Positions 47,644 through 56,089 of a DNA stretch of 64,000 bases are shown piece after piece (the stretch's first letter is position 1; each line of letters opens with the position of its first letter). Under the pieces are notes generated by a model. The model was not told where the DNA came from. It made no database searches and was given only the letters and a program-made list of their open reading frames with translations. The DNA is from Gilliamella sp. App4-10 (GTDB lineage Bacteria > Pseudomonadota > Gammaproteobacteria > Enterobacterales > Orbaceae): the NCBI RefSeq assembly GCF_001690495.1, contig NZ_LZGS01000001.1:1-64000 (forward strand), given 5' to 3'. The position numbers and the translations under genes were made by a program.

Positions 47644-49599
47644 ATGATTAGCCGAATTAAACAACCTATAAAAACATTATTCATCTTGAGTTGCCTAAGT
47701 GGTATCGTCATTTGTTCTGCACCTGTTTTTGCCGATGAAGAACAACAAGTGATACCTCAAACTGAGGTAGAAGTTGAGGTTAATACTCAAGATTCATTAC
47801 CCGCAGAGCAACAAATTGATATCGCAGGTCCTAAGCAGAAACATGAGAAATTTTATCACGAAACGGTTTTTTCGCTTTCAGGCCAACCCAAGTATCCTGA
47901 TAATTTTCAGCATCTTGATTACGTCAATCCTAATGCCCCAAAAGGAGGTGTGATTAAACTGGCTGAAGTTGGTTCTTTTGACAATTTGAATCGCTTTGCT
48001 AGCCGTGGCGCTCCAGAAAGAAATTCGGCATCACTATATGATACCCTTTTTACTAATACTGCTGACGATATTACCAGTTTTTACCCACTTATTGCGACTT
48101 CAATAACTTATTCTGATAGTTACCGCTGGGCAGAAGTCTCAATTAACTCTAATGCACGTTTTCAAGATGGAAAGCCAATTACAGCGCAAGATGTTGAGTT
48201 TACCTTTCATAAATTTATGACCGAAGGCGTGCCTCAATATCGTGTTTATAATAAAGGCATTATGGTTAAGGCAATAGATGATTACCGTGTGCGTGTTGAT
48301 ATACCTGATTCCGATCGTGAAAAACTCCTTTCATTTGTTGGCAGTATGCGGGTTATTCCTAAACATTTTTGGCAAAACCATGATCTTTCTGAACCATTAA
48401 GCTCGCCGCCGATTGGTAGTGGACCTTACTATATTAGCGAATATAAATTAGGACAGTATGTTGTTTATCGACGTAATACGAATTATTGGGCGCGTGATTT
48501 GCCCATTAATAAAGGCTTAGATAATTTTGATGAAAAACGTATTGATTACTATATGGATGATAACGTTTCGCTAGAAGCCTTTAAAGCAGGTGAATATGAT
48601 TTGCGAGCTGAAGATCAACCTAAAAACTGGTTTACTCAATATCAAGGCAAATATTTTGATTCTAATCATATTATTAAACAAGAAAAACCCGTGCAAACAG
48701 CAACAGATACTAAGTGGCTAGCGTTTAATTTACAAAAAGATCTATTTAAAGATGTTAAAGTGCGTGAAGCCATTACCTTGGCGTTTGATTTTGAATGGTT
48801 AAATCATGCCTTTTATTATGACAGTTACAAAAGACCTTATAGCTTTTTTGAAAATACGATATATGCAGCAACTGGTATGCCTAGTGAGCAAGAGCTAAAG
48901 TGGCTTAATGCTTACAAAGAGATTATTCCTAAGCGCGCTTTTGATAATGCCTATTATGTGCCAAAAAGCGATGGTCAGGGCTTTAATCGTGACAATTTGT
49001 TAAAGGCGACAGAATTATTAAAACAAGCCGGATGGGCGATCAAAGACGGTAAACTTATTAACACTAAAACACAACAACCATTTGAATTTGAACTGATCAG
49101 TTATCTTGGTAGCGATATTAAATATGCTATTCCCTTTCAAAAAAATCTGGCACGTTTGGGGATTATCATGAAAATTACCTTGTTAGATTCAGCACAACAC
49201 TTACGTCGTGTTCGTGAGCGTGATTATGATATGGTTGCACGTGATTATTATGCTGTAAATTATCCAAGTTCGAGTTTGCTGGTACTGTGGGGAAGTGAGT
49301 ATCTTAACTCATCATGGAATGCTTCAGGATTACATAACAAGGCTATTGATGGCATGATTGCTGAAATTACCAAGAATGTAGATAATCAAGATGAATTAGT
49401 GCCACTTGGGCGAGCACTTGATCGTATTTTAACGCATGAATATCCAATGATTCCTATGTGGTATAATAGTAAAACGTATTATGCATACTGGAACAAATTT
49501 GGGCAACCAGCTATACAACCGACTTATGCAATCGGGGTTGATAGCTGGTGGTATGATGCAAACAAAGCAGCTAGCCTGCCTAAAAATCGAGAACATTAA
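47644..49599 (+). CDS. yejA: YejA, ABC peptide transporter substrate-binding protein
   Basis: A periplasmic SBP family 5 protein of 651 aa. An N-terminal signal segment (to about residue 30, ending ...VFADEEQQ) is followed by a Glu/Gln-rich linker. The body reads [41 protein letters not shown] and [20 protein letters not shown]. It matches E. coli YejA along its length. YejABEF imports oligopeptides, including microcin C-type toxic peptides in E. coli. First gene of the four-gene operon; yejB begins 1 nt after its stop. Confidence 0.94.
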   Translation: MISRIKQPIKTLFILSCLSGIVICSAPVFADEEQQVIPQTEVEVEVNTQDSLPAEQQIDIAGPKQKHEKFYHETVFSLSGQPKYPDNFQHLDYVNPNAPKGGVIKLAEVGSFDNLNRFASRGAPERNSASLYDTLFTNTADDITSFYPLIATSITYSDSYRWAEVSINSNARFQDGKPITAQDVEFTFHKFMTEGVPQYRVYNKGIMVKAIDDYRVRVDIPDSDREKLLSFVGSMRVIPKHFWQNHDLSEPLSSPPIGSGPYYISEYKLGQYVVYRRNTNYWARDLPINKGLDNFDEKRIDYYMDDNVSLEAFKAGEYDLRAEDQPKNWFTQYQGKYFDSNHIIKQEKPVQTATDTKWLAFNLQKDLFKDVKVREAITLAFDFEWLNHAFYYDSYKRPYSFFENTIYAATGMPSEQELKWLNAYKEIIPKRAFDNAYYVPKSDGQGFNRDNLLKATELLKQAGWAIKDGKLINTKTQQPFEFELISYLGSDIKYAIPFQKNLARLGIIMKITLLDSAQHLRRVRERDYDMVARDYYAVNYPSSSLLVLWGSEYLNSSWNASGLHNKAIDGMIAEITKNVDNQDELVPLGRALDRILTHEYPMIPMWYNSKTYYAYWNKFGQPAIQPTYAIGVDSWWYDANKAASLPKNREH

Positions 49600-49600
49600 T

Positions 49601-50689
49601 ATGCTCAATTACCTTATTCGTCGATTGTTACTGATTGTTCCAACCTTGTTTGTGATTTTAACTATCAATTTTTTTATTGTGCAAGTGGCACCCGGTGGAC
49701 CTGTCGATCAGGCGCTTGCTATAATTGAAAATGGACCGCAAACAGGGCAAGGGCTATTGCCGGGGAGTGGCGGTATATCTACATCAGTACAACAGTATAA
49801 AAATGAGTCGCACTATCGTGGATCACGAGGGCTTGATCCGCAAGTTGTTGCGATGATTGAAAAGCAGTATGGTTTTGATAAACCCCTATTTGAACGTTAT
49901 ATCGAAACGCTAAAGAAATACATATTATTTGATTTTGGTAACAGTTTTTTTAAAAGTGAATCGGTATTGGGCTTGATTGCCAAAAGTTTACCTGTTTCAA
50001 TTTCATTGGGATTATGGAGTACGTTAATTGTTTACCTAATCTCAATTCCTTTAGGTATTCGCAAAGCAGTAAAAGATGGTACGGTATTTGATTTTTGGTC
50101 AAGTACCTTAATTATTATTGGCTATGCCATACCGCCTTTTTTATTAGCAGTGTTGTTAATTGTGCTATTTGCTGGTGGAAGTTATTGGGATGTTTTTCCA
50201 CTCCGTGGACTTATTTCGAATCATTTTGATCAACTTGATTTTTTAGGCAAAGTGAAAGATTACGCATGGCATATTTGTTTACCTACTATTGCAATGGTCA
50301 TTGGCGGTTTTGCATCACTTACCATGTTGACTAAGAATTCATTTTTAGATGAAATCCGTAAACAGTATGTCATAACCGCACGTGCTAAAGGATTAAGCGA
50401 AAGAAAAATTATGTATAAACATGTTTTTCGTAATGCCACGTTACTGATTGTATCGGGTTTTCCGGCTGCTTTTGTTGGTATTTTATTTACGGGTTCGTTG
50501 CTAATTGAAATTATTTTTTCGCTTAATGGGCTTGGTTTATTGGGTTATGAGGCAATTATTCAACGTGATTATCCTGTCATTTTTGGATCTCTGTACATTT
50601 TTACATTAATAGGGCTTATTACTAAACTGTTATCCGATTTATCTTATATGATGATTGATCCACGTATTGACTTTGAGGCGCACAATTAA
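49601..50689 (+). CDS. yejB: YejB, ABC peptide transporter permease
   Basis: A 362-residue BPD-type permease. The start [17 protein letters not shown] (49601) matches E. coli YejB and lies directly after the yejA stop; a longer frame upstream overlaps yejA and is not needed. Six membrane helices, a periplasmic loop, and the EAA-like cytoplasmic motif [20 protein letters not shown]. Its stop overlaps the yejE start (TAATG), so translation is coupled. Confidence 0.95.
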   Translation: MLNYLIRRLLLIVPTLFVILTINFFIVQVAPGGPVDQALAIIENGPQTGQGLLPGSGGISTSVQQYKNESHYRGSRGLDPQVVAMIEKQYGFDKPLFERYIETLKKYILFDFGNSFFKSESVLGLIAKSLPVSISLGLWSTLIVYLISIPLGIRKAVKDGTVFDFWSSTLIIIGYAIPPFLLAVLLIVLFAGGSYWDVFPLRGLISNHFDQLDFLGKVKDYAWHICLPTIAMVIGGFASLTMLTKNSFLDEIRKQYVITARAKGLSERKIMYKHVFRNATLLIVSGFPAAFVGILFTGSLLIEIIFSLNGLGLLGYEAIIQRDYPVIFGSLYIFTLIGLITKLLSDLSYMMIDPRIDFEAHN

Positions 50690-51720
50690 TGACCAGCAAC
50701 TCTTCTATTAATCAGCAACGTTGGCAACGATTTAAACATAATCGCCGTGGATATTATTCACTCTGGTTATTTTCGATTTTTTTTGTGATTAGCCTATTTG
50801 CTGATTTTATTGTTAACGATAGGCCCATTTTTATTAAATATCAGGATAATTACTATTTACCGATTTTTCATTGTTATCCCGAAACGGAATTTGGAGGACA
50901 ATTTGAAACACAAACCAATTACCTTGATCCTGCCGTACAAGAAAAAATAGAAGCGAATGGCTGGATTATATGGCCGCCGTTTCGCTATAGTTATAGTACA
51001 TTAATCTATGATACGCCAAACACCTTCCCAACTCCGCCTTCGGTATCGCACTGGTTAGGTACTACGGATGCGGGTTTTGATGTACTCGCCAATATCTTAT
51101 ATGGTTTTCGTATTTCGATGTTTTTTGCGATTTTTTTGACATTGTTTACCTCTGTTATTGGTGTCATCATTGGTGCAATTCAAGGTTATTATGGTGGAAC
51201 AGTAGACTTGATAGGGCAGCGATTTATTGAAATTTGGTGTGGTTTGCCGGGTTTATTTGTGATTATTTTATTAGCCAGCATTTTGCCACTTGATTTTTGG
51301 TGGTTGCTGGGTATTACTGTTTTATTTGGTTGGATGGGATTAGCTGGAATTGTACGTACTGAATTTTTACGTACTCGTAATTTTGATTATATCCGCGCGG
51401 CGAGAGCAATGGGGGTTAGTGATAGTAAAATTATATTTCGTCACATTTTGCCCAATGCGATGGTAGCAACATTAACTTTTTTACCTTTTATTCTTTGTGG
51501 ATCAATTACCACTTTGACATCGCTAGATTTTTTGGGCTTTGGTTTACCGATTGATTCGCCCTCTTTAGGTCGCCTGTTGCTACAAGGTAAAAATAATTTA
51601 CAAGCTCCTTGGCTTGGTCTCAGTTCATTTTTAATTATTGCAACTTTGCTTTCACTACTCATTTTTATTGGTGAGGCAGTGAGGGATGCATTCGATCCAA
51701 ACAAAGGAGCGTATCGATGA
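50689..51720 (+). CDS. yejE: YejE, ABC peptide transporter permease
   Basis: The second permease of the Yej importer, 343 aa (E. coli 341). The N-terminus is NQQRWQRFKHNRRGYYSLWL, followed by a long periplasmic loop with FHCYPETEFGGQF. The EAA motif reads RAARAMGVSDSKIIFRHILPNA and the end is AVRDAFDPNKGAYR. It overlaps yejF by 4 nt (ATGA). The order yejA-B-E-F equals E. coli. Confidence 0.95.
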   Translation: MTSNSSINQQRWQRFKHNRRGYYSLWLFSIFFVISLFADFIVNDRPIFIKYQDNYYLPIFHCYPETEFGGQFETQTNYLDPAVQEKIEANGWIIWPPFRYSYSTLIYDTPNTFPTPPSVSHWLGTTDAGFDVLANILYGFRISMFFAIFLTLFTSVIGVIIGAIQGYYGGTVDLIGQRFIEIWCGLPGLFVIILLASILPLDFWWLLGITVLFGWMGLAGIVRTEFLRTRNFDYIRAARAMGVSDSKIIFRHILPNAMVATLTFLPFILCGSITTLTSLDFLGFGLPIDSPSLGRLLLQGKNNLQAPWLGLSSFLIIATLLSLLIFIGEAVRDAFDPNKGAYR

Positions 51721-53453
51721 GTTCTCCTTTATTATCCGTTCAGGATTTAAGTATTGCTTTTAAATGTAGTGCACAAAAGATATCTCAAGTTGTGAGTAAT
51801 ATCAGCTTTGATATTCATGAACAAGAGACTTTGGCTCTAGTTGGTGAGTCAGGTTCAGGTAAAAGTGTTACTGCTTTGTCTATCCTGCGGTTGTTACGTA
51901 AAGAGCAAGTAGTTTATCCAACTGGCGACATTTGGTTTGAAGAAAAATCTTTATTACATGCGCCAGATAAAGAACTTCGTCAGGTACGTGGCAATCAAAT
52001 TAGTATGATCTTCCAAGAACCGATGGTGTCATTAAATCCTTTACATACGGTTGAAAAACAGCTTTATGAAGTTCTGGCGTTACATCGTGGTATGCGTCGA
52101 AATGTTGCTCGTAGTGAAATTTTGCAATATCTTGATCGCGTAGGCATTAAAGAACCAAAAAGTAAATTGTCGGCTTACCCTCACCAGCTATCAGGTGGTG
52201 AAAGGCAGCGTGTTATGATCGCGATGGCCATTTTAACTCATCCTAAATTATTGATAGCAGACGAACCCACCACCGCTTTAGATGTGTCAGTGCAGGCACA
52301 AATTATTCAGTTATTAAAAGAGTTGAAGAGAGAACTGAATATGAGCATGCTATTTATTTCGCATAATCTTAATATTGTGAAAAAGCTAGCCGATAAAGTG
52401 GCGGTTATGCAACAAGGCAAAATTGTTGAATATAATAATAAGCAGCGTATCTTTTTACGTCCAGAACATGAATATACTCAAACACTATTAAATTCAGAGC
52501 CCGGTGGCAATCCTGTACCATTACCTAATACATCAGGGATATTACTTAATGTTAATCACCTTGGTGTTGAAGTGGTTGCCAAAAAAGGTTTGTTTAGCAG
52601 CCACAAGAAGGTTATTGTCAATAACATTGGTTTTGCTGTGCATCAAGGTGAAACAGTCGGAATTGTGGGTGAATCAGGGTCGGGGAAAAGCACTATTGCG
52701 CTAGCTGTTTTGCGCTTGGTTAAATCACAGGGCGATATTGTATTTGATAGTTATCCAATACAAAATTTAACTGGTAAAAAGCTGTTGCCGTTTCGAAGTC
52801 GTATGCAAGTTGTGTTTCAAGATCCGTTTTCATCACTTAATCCACGTTTTAATGTTGAGCAAATTATTAGTGAAGGTTTAATGACGCACAAAAAATTTAG
52901 TAAAGCTCGACGAGAGCAAGAAGTCATTAGTATTATGCACGAAGTTGGTCTTGCTCCAGATATGCGTTATCGCTATCCAACCGAGTTTTCGGGTGGGCAA
53001 CGCCAGCGAATAGCTATTGCTCGAGCCTTAATTTTACAGCCAGAATTATTAATTTTAGATGAGCCTACTTCATCATTAGATCATACTACGCAAAAACAAA
53101 TTATTAATTTACTCAAGTCGTTACAAGAAAAACATAAACTTAGCTATTTGTTTATTAGCCATGATTTAGCGTTGGTTTACTCTATGTGTCATCAGGTTGT
53201 TGTTATGAAAGAAGGTAACATTATTGAACAAGGTTCGCGTGAAAAGATCTTTTATTCTCCTGAACACGAATATACTAAGGCATTGCTTTCATTTTTAGAT
53301 AAACCACCTCGCAAAGCAAATAAAACATTGATACATGCAGACAAAGCTGAAAAATTTGTTCATAAAGATCATACTCAACAAGATCAGCAGCAAGCTAAGA
53401 AGGACGACAGTAAGATCAACTGGAACGATGCTCTATTAATGCGAAAAAAATGA
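51717..53453 (+). CDS. yejF: YejF, duplicated ABC ATPase of the peptide importer
   Basis: A tandem ATPase with two nucleotide-binding domains. The first has GESGSGKSV (about 44-52), LSGGERQRVMIAMA and LIADEPTTALD. The second has GESGSGKST (about 320-328), FSGGQRQRIAIARA and LILDEPTSSLD. At 578 aa it is ~50 residues longer than E. coli YejF, because of a hydrophilic Lys/Asp/Gln-rich tail after about residue 535. The tail has no known motif. Last gene of the operon; a long imperfect hairpin follows. Confidence 0.94.
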   Translation: MSSPLLSVQDLSIAFKCSAQKISQVVSNISFDIHEQETLALVGESGSGKSVTALSILRLLRKEQVVYPTGDIWFEEKSLLHAPDKELRQVRGNQISMIFQEPMVSLNPLHTVEKQLYEVLALHRGMRRNVARSEILQYLDRVGIKEPKSKLSAYPHQLSGGERQRVMIAMAILTHPKLLIADEPTTALDVSVQAQIIQLLKELKRELNMSMLFISHNLNIVKKLADKVAVMQQGKIVEYNNKQRIFLRPEHEYTQTLLNSEPGGNPVPLPNTSGILLNVNHLGVEVVAKKGLFSSHKKVIVNNIGFAVHQGETVGIVGESGSGKSTIALAVLRLVKSQGDIVFDSYPIQNLTGKKLLPFRSRMQVVFQDPFSSLNPRFNVEQIISEGLMTHKKFSKARREQEVISIMHEVGLAPDMRYRYPTEFSGGQRQRIAIARALILQPELLILDEPTSSLDHTTQKQIINLLKSLQEKHKLSYLFISHDLALVYSMCHQVVVMKEGNIIEQGSREKIFYSPEHEYTKALLSFLDKPPRKANKTLIHADKAEKFVHKDHTQQDQQQAKKDDSKINWNDALLMRKK

Positions 53454-53462
53454 ATATACAAA

Positions 53463-53500
53463 ACAATAGGTTAATAATAGCTTTTATTATAACCCATTGT
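53463..53500. terminator. Long hairpin after yejF
   Basis: ACAATAGGTTAATAATA and TTATTATAACCCATTGT pair with one mismatch and one bulge around a 4-nt loop. It probably ends or stabilises the yej transcript, but no T-run follows. Confidence 0.5.
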
Positions 53501-53538
53501 TAATAATTCAATATACCAATCTATTTAACAGGTTCATT

Positions 53539-54390
53539 ATGCAAAAACGAATACTCCCTTTTTTATTAACACCCTGTTTATCACTCATTTCAATAAATGC
53601 TATAGCGTTAACTTGCAGTGATAATTCTACTCAAAATATAGTTGAAGCAAATAACTATATTTTTCAAATCCTCAATTATATTGATTCACCCGTAAAAGGT
53701 ATCAAGCAAGAGGTTAGAACCTCAACCACCCAATTGGGGAATGATGCTATGTCGACAGCTAAACACTCGCTAGAATATGACCCTAATGGACTTATTATAC
53801 AAAGCCATTATGATCTTTACTCAAATAAAAAAAAACGAATTTATTCTGAACACTTACAAAAAAATAAATCCAGTTGGATAAATATCATTGAAGATGTAGA
53901 AGATAAAACCAATAGCATTGTCCAATTTAATACCGACGAACAAGGCAAGATTGTAATATCACAACAGACTAAAAAAGCTGTCGATTTTGTTTTTTTTGAA
54001 ACCGATAATTACCTGTATGATAGGAATAATTGCCTTATCAATAAAAATGTACAATGGCAGCTTAAAGAAATTGATAAGAGTGGTAAATATACAGGAGCAG
54101 ACCAAAAAGGAGCTTCAATCTATACGTTTGGGTATCAAGAACAGCAGTTGGCTAAAGTGTTGTATCAATTTAGCAATAATATGAAAAATGAGAGTGATTT
54201 TTCGTATCAATATGATAACGATCATCATCGATTAAGTACTATAGAAATTTCTTATTTATCGGCAGGCAAAGATGCGGCACATTATGTAACTAAATTTTTA
54301 ACTTTTAACGAAAAAAACGATTGGATTACGGCAAGTAAAGTTAAAAATAATAAACAAACTAACATTATACGAGAACTTACTTATTATTAG
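53539..54390 (+). CDS. Secreted protein of unknown function (weak YnfC/RHS resemblance)
   Basis: 283 residues from MQKRILPFLLTPCLSLISIN, a clear signal peptide. The start at 53539 is preferred over an ATG at 53497 because CAGG precedes it and the signal peptide begins there. The mature part has YDPNG, SHYDLYS and SYQYDNDHHRLSTIE, which resemble single RHS-like beta-strand repeats, and an overall layout a little like E. coli YnfC. This is weak similarity and no function is claimed. It is followed by a strong bidirectional terminator shared with frdD. Confidence 0.65.
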   Translation: MQKRILPFLLTPCLSLISINAIALTCSDNSTQNIVEANNYIFQILNYIDSPVKGIKQEVRTSTTQLGNDAMSTAKHSLEYDPNGLIIQSHYDLYSNKKKRIYSEHLQKNKSSWINIIEDVEDKTNSIVQFNTDEQGKIVISQQTKKAVDFVFFETDNYLYDRNNCLINKNVQWQLKEIDKSGKYTGADQKGASIYTFGYQEQQLAKVLYQFSNNMKNESDFSYQYDNDHHRLSTIEISYLSAGKDAAHYVTKFLTFNEKNDWITASKVKNNKQTNIIRELTYY

Positions 54391-54401
54391 TTTTCAAAGA
54401 T

Positions 54402-54436
54402 ACAAAAAGCGTTATTTTGTGAATAACGCTTTTTGT
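54402..54436. terminator. Bidirectional intrinsic terminator
   Basis: ACAAAAAGCGTTAT (54402-54415) and ATAACGCTTTTTGT (54423-54436) form a perfect 14-bp stem with A- and T-rich flanks. It serves the secreted-protein gene on the plus strand and frdD on the minus strand. Confidence 0.92.
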
Positions 54437-54459
54437 CTTTCCCAATCCAACCATGCTAG

Positions 54460-54816
54460 CTATGTTTGAATGAACAGTATATAAATAGCATGTATTGTCC
54501 ATGCTAATGCTAAACCAACAGTCAGTAACTTTTCACGTTTTGGATGGATTTTATTTTCATGTAAAATAGCTAAAATTTGTTGTAATCCACACCAGATAGG
54601 CAATGAAATCATCAAACATAAAAATACCTTGCCGATTTCTGTATTGGCTATTTTAAGAATATAAGAGCGTGTTGCCGCATCGCCAAAAGGAATAATATAA
54701 GCCATCATTACCAGCATAACAGGTGAAAAAATAGCCACCCAAGTACCACCTAAAGTAAATAGTCCTTTTATGATTTTCCCATTAGTGCTTTTAGTTTGAA
54801 TTTCTTGGTTTTTCAT
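54460..54816 (-). CDS. frdD: FrdD-like fumarate reductase membrane anchor (orphan)
   Basis: A 118-residue three-helix protein that aligns with E. coli FrdD: GLFTLGGTWVAIFSPVMLVM (E. coli [20 protein letters not shown]) and SLPIWCGLQQILAILHENKIH (E. coli [21 protein letters not shown]). FrdD with FrdC anchors FrdAB and forms the menaquinol site. Residues tied to quinone handling in E. coli appear changed here (His80 to Gln, Trp14 to Lys, by my alignment). frdA and frdB are not in the neighbourhood. It follows frdC by 14 nt. Confidence 0.72.
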   Translation of the reverse strand: MKNQEIQTKSTNGKIIKGLFTLGGTWVAIFSPVMLVMMAYIIPFGDAATRSYILKIANTEIGKVFLCLMISLPIWCGLQQILAILHENKIHPKREKLLTVGLALAWTIHAIYILFIQT

Positions 54817-54830
54817 TGATCAAATACCAC

Positions 54831-55226
54831 TTATTTTAAAATAAATAATAGTAAATAAGCTGATACAGACATGGTTATCAGCCACAACCCTACAATGAAT
54901 AAATAGGTTAGTGATTTTTTATCTGTACGAGATGAAAATATCGTTTTAGCAACAGAATTGTACCAACTTATTGAATGGAAAAGGGTAATCAATAACGCAA
55001 CGCAATTAAGCACGATAACAACAGGACTACGCAAAAAGAAGATAAAACGATAAAATTCATCTTGTCCAACGGCATTAGTGTACATACAGATCACTCCATA
55101 CATTAACACTAAGCTTACCCAAATCATTGAAAAAGGGACTAATTTATGTATGATAGCAATAATAAAAGGGCGCTTTATATCGGCTTGAACAGCATTAAGG
55201 TAATTGTTGTTATTTTGTTGATTCAT
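54831..55226 (-). CDS. frdC: FrdC-like fumarate reductase membrane anchor (orphan)
   Basis: A 131-residue three-helix membrane protein (E. coli FrdC 131). The middle FFLRSPVVIVLNCVALLITL then FHSISWYNSVAK aligns with FrdC [20 protein letters not shown] then HTKTWFELAPK. The Arg28-Glu29 pair near the quinone site in E. coli is His27-Lys28 here, while the helix-2 His is kept. frdA and frdB are absent upstream, where only non-coding DNA and the CRISPR-like RNA gene occur. It may be a remnant, or it may serve an frdAB located elsewhere. Confidence 0.72.
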   Translation of the reverse strand: MNQQNNNNYLNAVQADIKRPFIIAIIHKLVPFSMIWVSLVLMYGVICMYTNAVGQDEFYRFIFFLRSPVVIVLNCVALLITLFHSISWYNSVAKTIFSSRTDKKSLTYLFIVGLWLITMSVSAYLLLFILK

Positions 55227-55531
55227 AAATCTCTCTAGGTTGCATTATGGTTTATGCTAGTAATGTTTGATTGGGTTAGAGCTTTCACTTCATTATTATA
55301 ATGGCTAATGTGCTTTATGTCGCTATTTTATGGTAGGCATGATATAGGCTTTTGTTATTGTGATGCTTCGCACAAAGTGCGCGAAGTTAAAATTAGCTAT
55401 TAAGCCTTAAATATAGCATATTTTGGGAAGTCGTTTTTTATATCTTGCAAAAGCGTAAATGCAGCGCTCATTTTTGCCAATGAATAATAGCCAAAAGTAA
55501 AAAATTTTGTTTAACTATCATCATTAGAAGG

Positions 55532-55622
55532 AAAACCCCACTAGGTGTGGGGAACTTGATATAATTATTACTTACGGATGGTTTATCCCTATTAAGATAA
55601 GGAACTATCATAAATAATGTTT
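55532..55622 (-). ncRNA. CRISPR-like guide RNA (CreA/CreR-type candidate)
   Basis: A minus-strand RNA gene of ~90 nt. Its first element (55607-55579) is a degenerate copy of the local CRISPR repeat. It keeps GTTCC and the 3' block AGGGATAAACC, and CCTTAT/ATAGGG keep a 6-bp stem with a 4-nt loop like the native CCCTGT/ACAGGG. Cas6e-type cleavage would leave the handle ATAAACCA (native ATAAACCG). A 21-nt guide follows, beginning TCCGTAAGTAATAAT. Next is a second repeat-like hairpin, GTTCCCCAC-acctA-GTGGGG (stem CCCCAC/GTGGGG, loop ACCTA), with TTTT acting as terminator. The guide matches the site at 55673-55687 with PAM AAG. Confidence 0.78.
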
Positions 55623-55628
55623 TATTTT

Positions 55629-55657
55629 ATCATAAAAGAAATGTTTATTTCAGTGAA
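55629..55657 (-). promoter_or_regulatory. Promoter of the CRISPR-like RNA
   Basis: On the minus strand TTCACT (55657-55652), a 17-bp spacer and TATGAT (55634-55629). The predicted start is near 55622, ~15 nt before the first repeat-like element. The -35 touches the far end of the predicted Cascade target, so the RNA could also repress itself. Confidence 0.6.
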
Positions 55658-55690
55658 ATATTAAATTTTTTTATTATTACTAACGGACTT
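55656..55690. promoter_or_regulatory. Predicted Cascade target of the CRISPR-like RNA
   Basis: On the minus strand PAM AAG (55690-55688) is followed by TCCGTTAGTAATAAT, against the guide TCCGTAAGTAATAAT. That is 14 of 15 matches, and the only mismatch is at guide position 6, which is flipped out and unread in type I-E Cascade. Pairing ends after ~15 nt, which suits binding without cleavage. The full 32-nt footprint is 55656-55687. Confidence 0.72.
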
Positions 55691-55696
55691 TTATTT

Positions 55697-55725
55697 TTTT
55701 GTTGTCTTATCCGTTTTGTTATGCT
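55697..55725 (+). promoter_or_regulatory. Candidate promoter of the cas leader
   Basis: An extended -10, TG-T-TATGCT (55717-55725), with a T-rich -35 region (TTTTGT/TTTGTT/TTGTTG at 55697-55704, spacing 15-17 bp). It begins 7-14 bp beyond the PAM of the predicted Cascade target. An alternative plus-strand -10, TATTAT (55672-55677), lies inside the target itself. Confidence 0.45.
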
Positions 55726-55825
55726 AAATTGAGAATGGCTAGAACAATTTAGCTTTTAGCATTGTATGTAATAGCCATAGGAATGAGAGCCCTCGATTAT
55801 ACATGCATTGCTAAAATTCTCAATT
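55723..55825 (+). promoter_or_regulatory. Structured 5' leader of the cas transcript
   Basis: GCTAAATTG (55723-55731) and CAATTTAGC (55745-55753), followed by TTTT, form a terminator-like stem. A competing inverted pair, AATTGAGAAT (55727-55736) and ATTCTCAATT (55816-55825), shares the left arm. Two mutually exclusive stems are the classic layout of an attenuator. No known riboswitch is recognised. Confidence 0.45.
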
Positions 55826-55847
55826 ATTAATTTATAGGAGATTAACT

Positions 55848-56018
55848 TTGAATTTTATAAAATATCTTATTTATTTACAAAGAGCAGTGCAAAAAAGTAG
55901 ACAATTCTGTAAGAAAGTCAGGGCTATTGAAATCAAACTAAAAATAGATGGGCAAGAAACTCGATCTTATTGTTTAAGTATGGAGATCAATAAACAACCC
56001 CTCGACCGTTTAAATTAA
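55848..56018 (+). CDS. Small basic ORF upstream of casA, unknown
   Basis: A 56-codon ORF from TTG with a strong TAGGAG Shine-Dalgarno 6-7 nt upstream. The protein is short and basic, with a hydrophobic start (NFIKYLIYLQ), a middle KKVRAIEIKLKIDGQETRS, and an end PLDRLN. It lies in the cas transcript between the guide-RNA target promoter and casA, the place occupied by CreT toxins in CreTA modules. No toxin family is recognised and no tandem rare-codon run is obvious, so a toxin role is only a hypothesis. Confidence 0.5.
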   Translation: MNFIKYLIYLQRAVQKSRQFCKKVRAIEIKLKIDGQETRSYCLSMEINKQPLDRLN

Positions 56019-56032
56019 TTAAGTTAAAACCG

Positions 56033-56061
56033 ATAAGCGGAACAGCTAAAGTTCTGCTTAT
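56033..56061 (+). other. Hairpin between small ORF and casA
   Basis: ATAAGCGGAAC (56033-56043) and GTTCTGCTTAT (56051-56061) form an 11-bp stem with one G-T pair and a 7-nt loop. It ends 16 nt before the casA ribosome-binding site. It could protect or separate the casA message from the small ORF. Confidence 0.55.
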
Positions 56062-56089
56062 ATTAAAAATTATAAATAAGGAGTATAGT

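Larger units (their letters stand above)
55227..55847. other. Regulatory region between frdC and the cas operon
   Basis: About 620 bp without a conventional gene. The left part (55227-55525) shows nothing beyond a small GC hairpin near 55370. The middle (55526-55635) is the CRISPR-like small RNA gene on the minus strand. At 55656-55690 is its predicted target. From ~55697 come a plus-strand promoter candidate and a structured leader leading into the small ORF at 55848. Confidence 0.6.

Noticed and set aside
49481-49600. Longer yejB frame overlapping yejA
   Set aside because: The yejB family start MLNYLIRR is at 49601, directly after the yejA stop. The extension is a shadow of yejA.
55528-55556. 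Reading the CCCCAC/GTGGGG hairpin as merely a terminator
   Set aside because: It does look like a minus-strand terminator, but no other minus-strand gene lies upstream. It also carries GTTCCCC like a I-E repeat and sits one guide length from a second repeat-like element, so it is better explained as part of the small RNA gene.
55526-55610. Remnant of a dead second CRISPR array
   Set aside because: The two repeat-like hairpins are ~50 nt apart instead of 61, the stem changes are compensatory, and the guide matches a local site with a correct PAM. Random decay would not give this, although an origin from an old array is possible.
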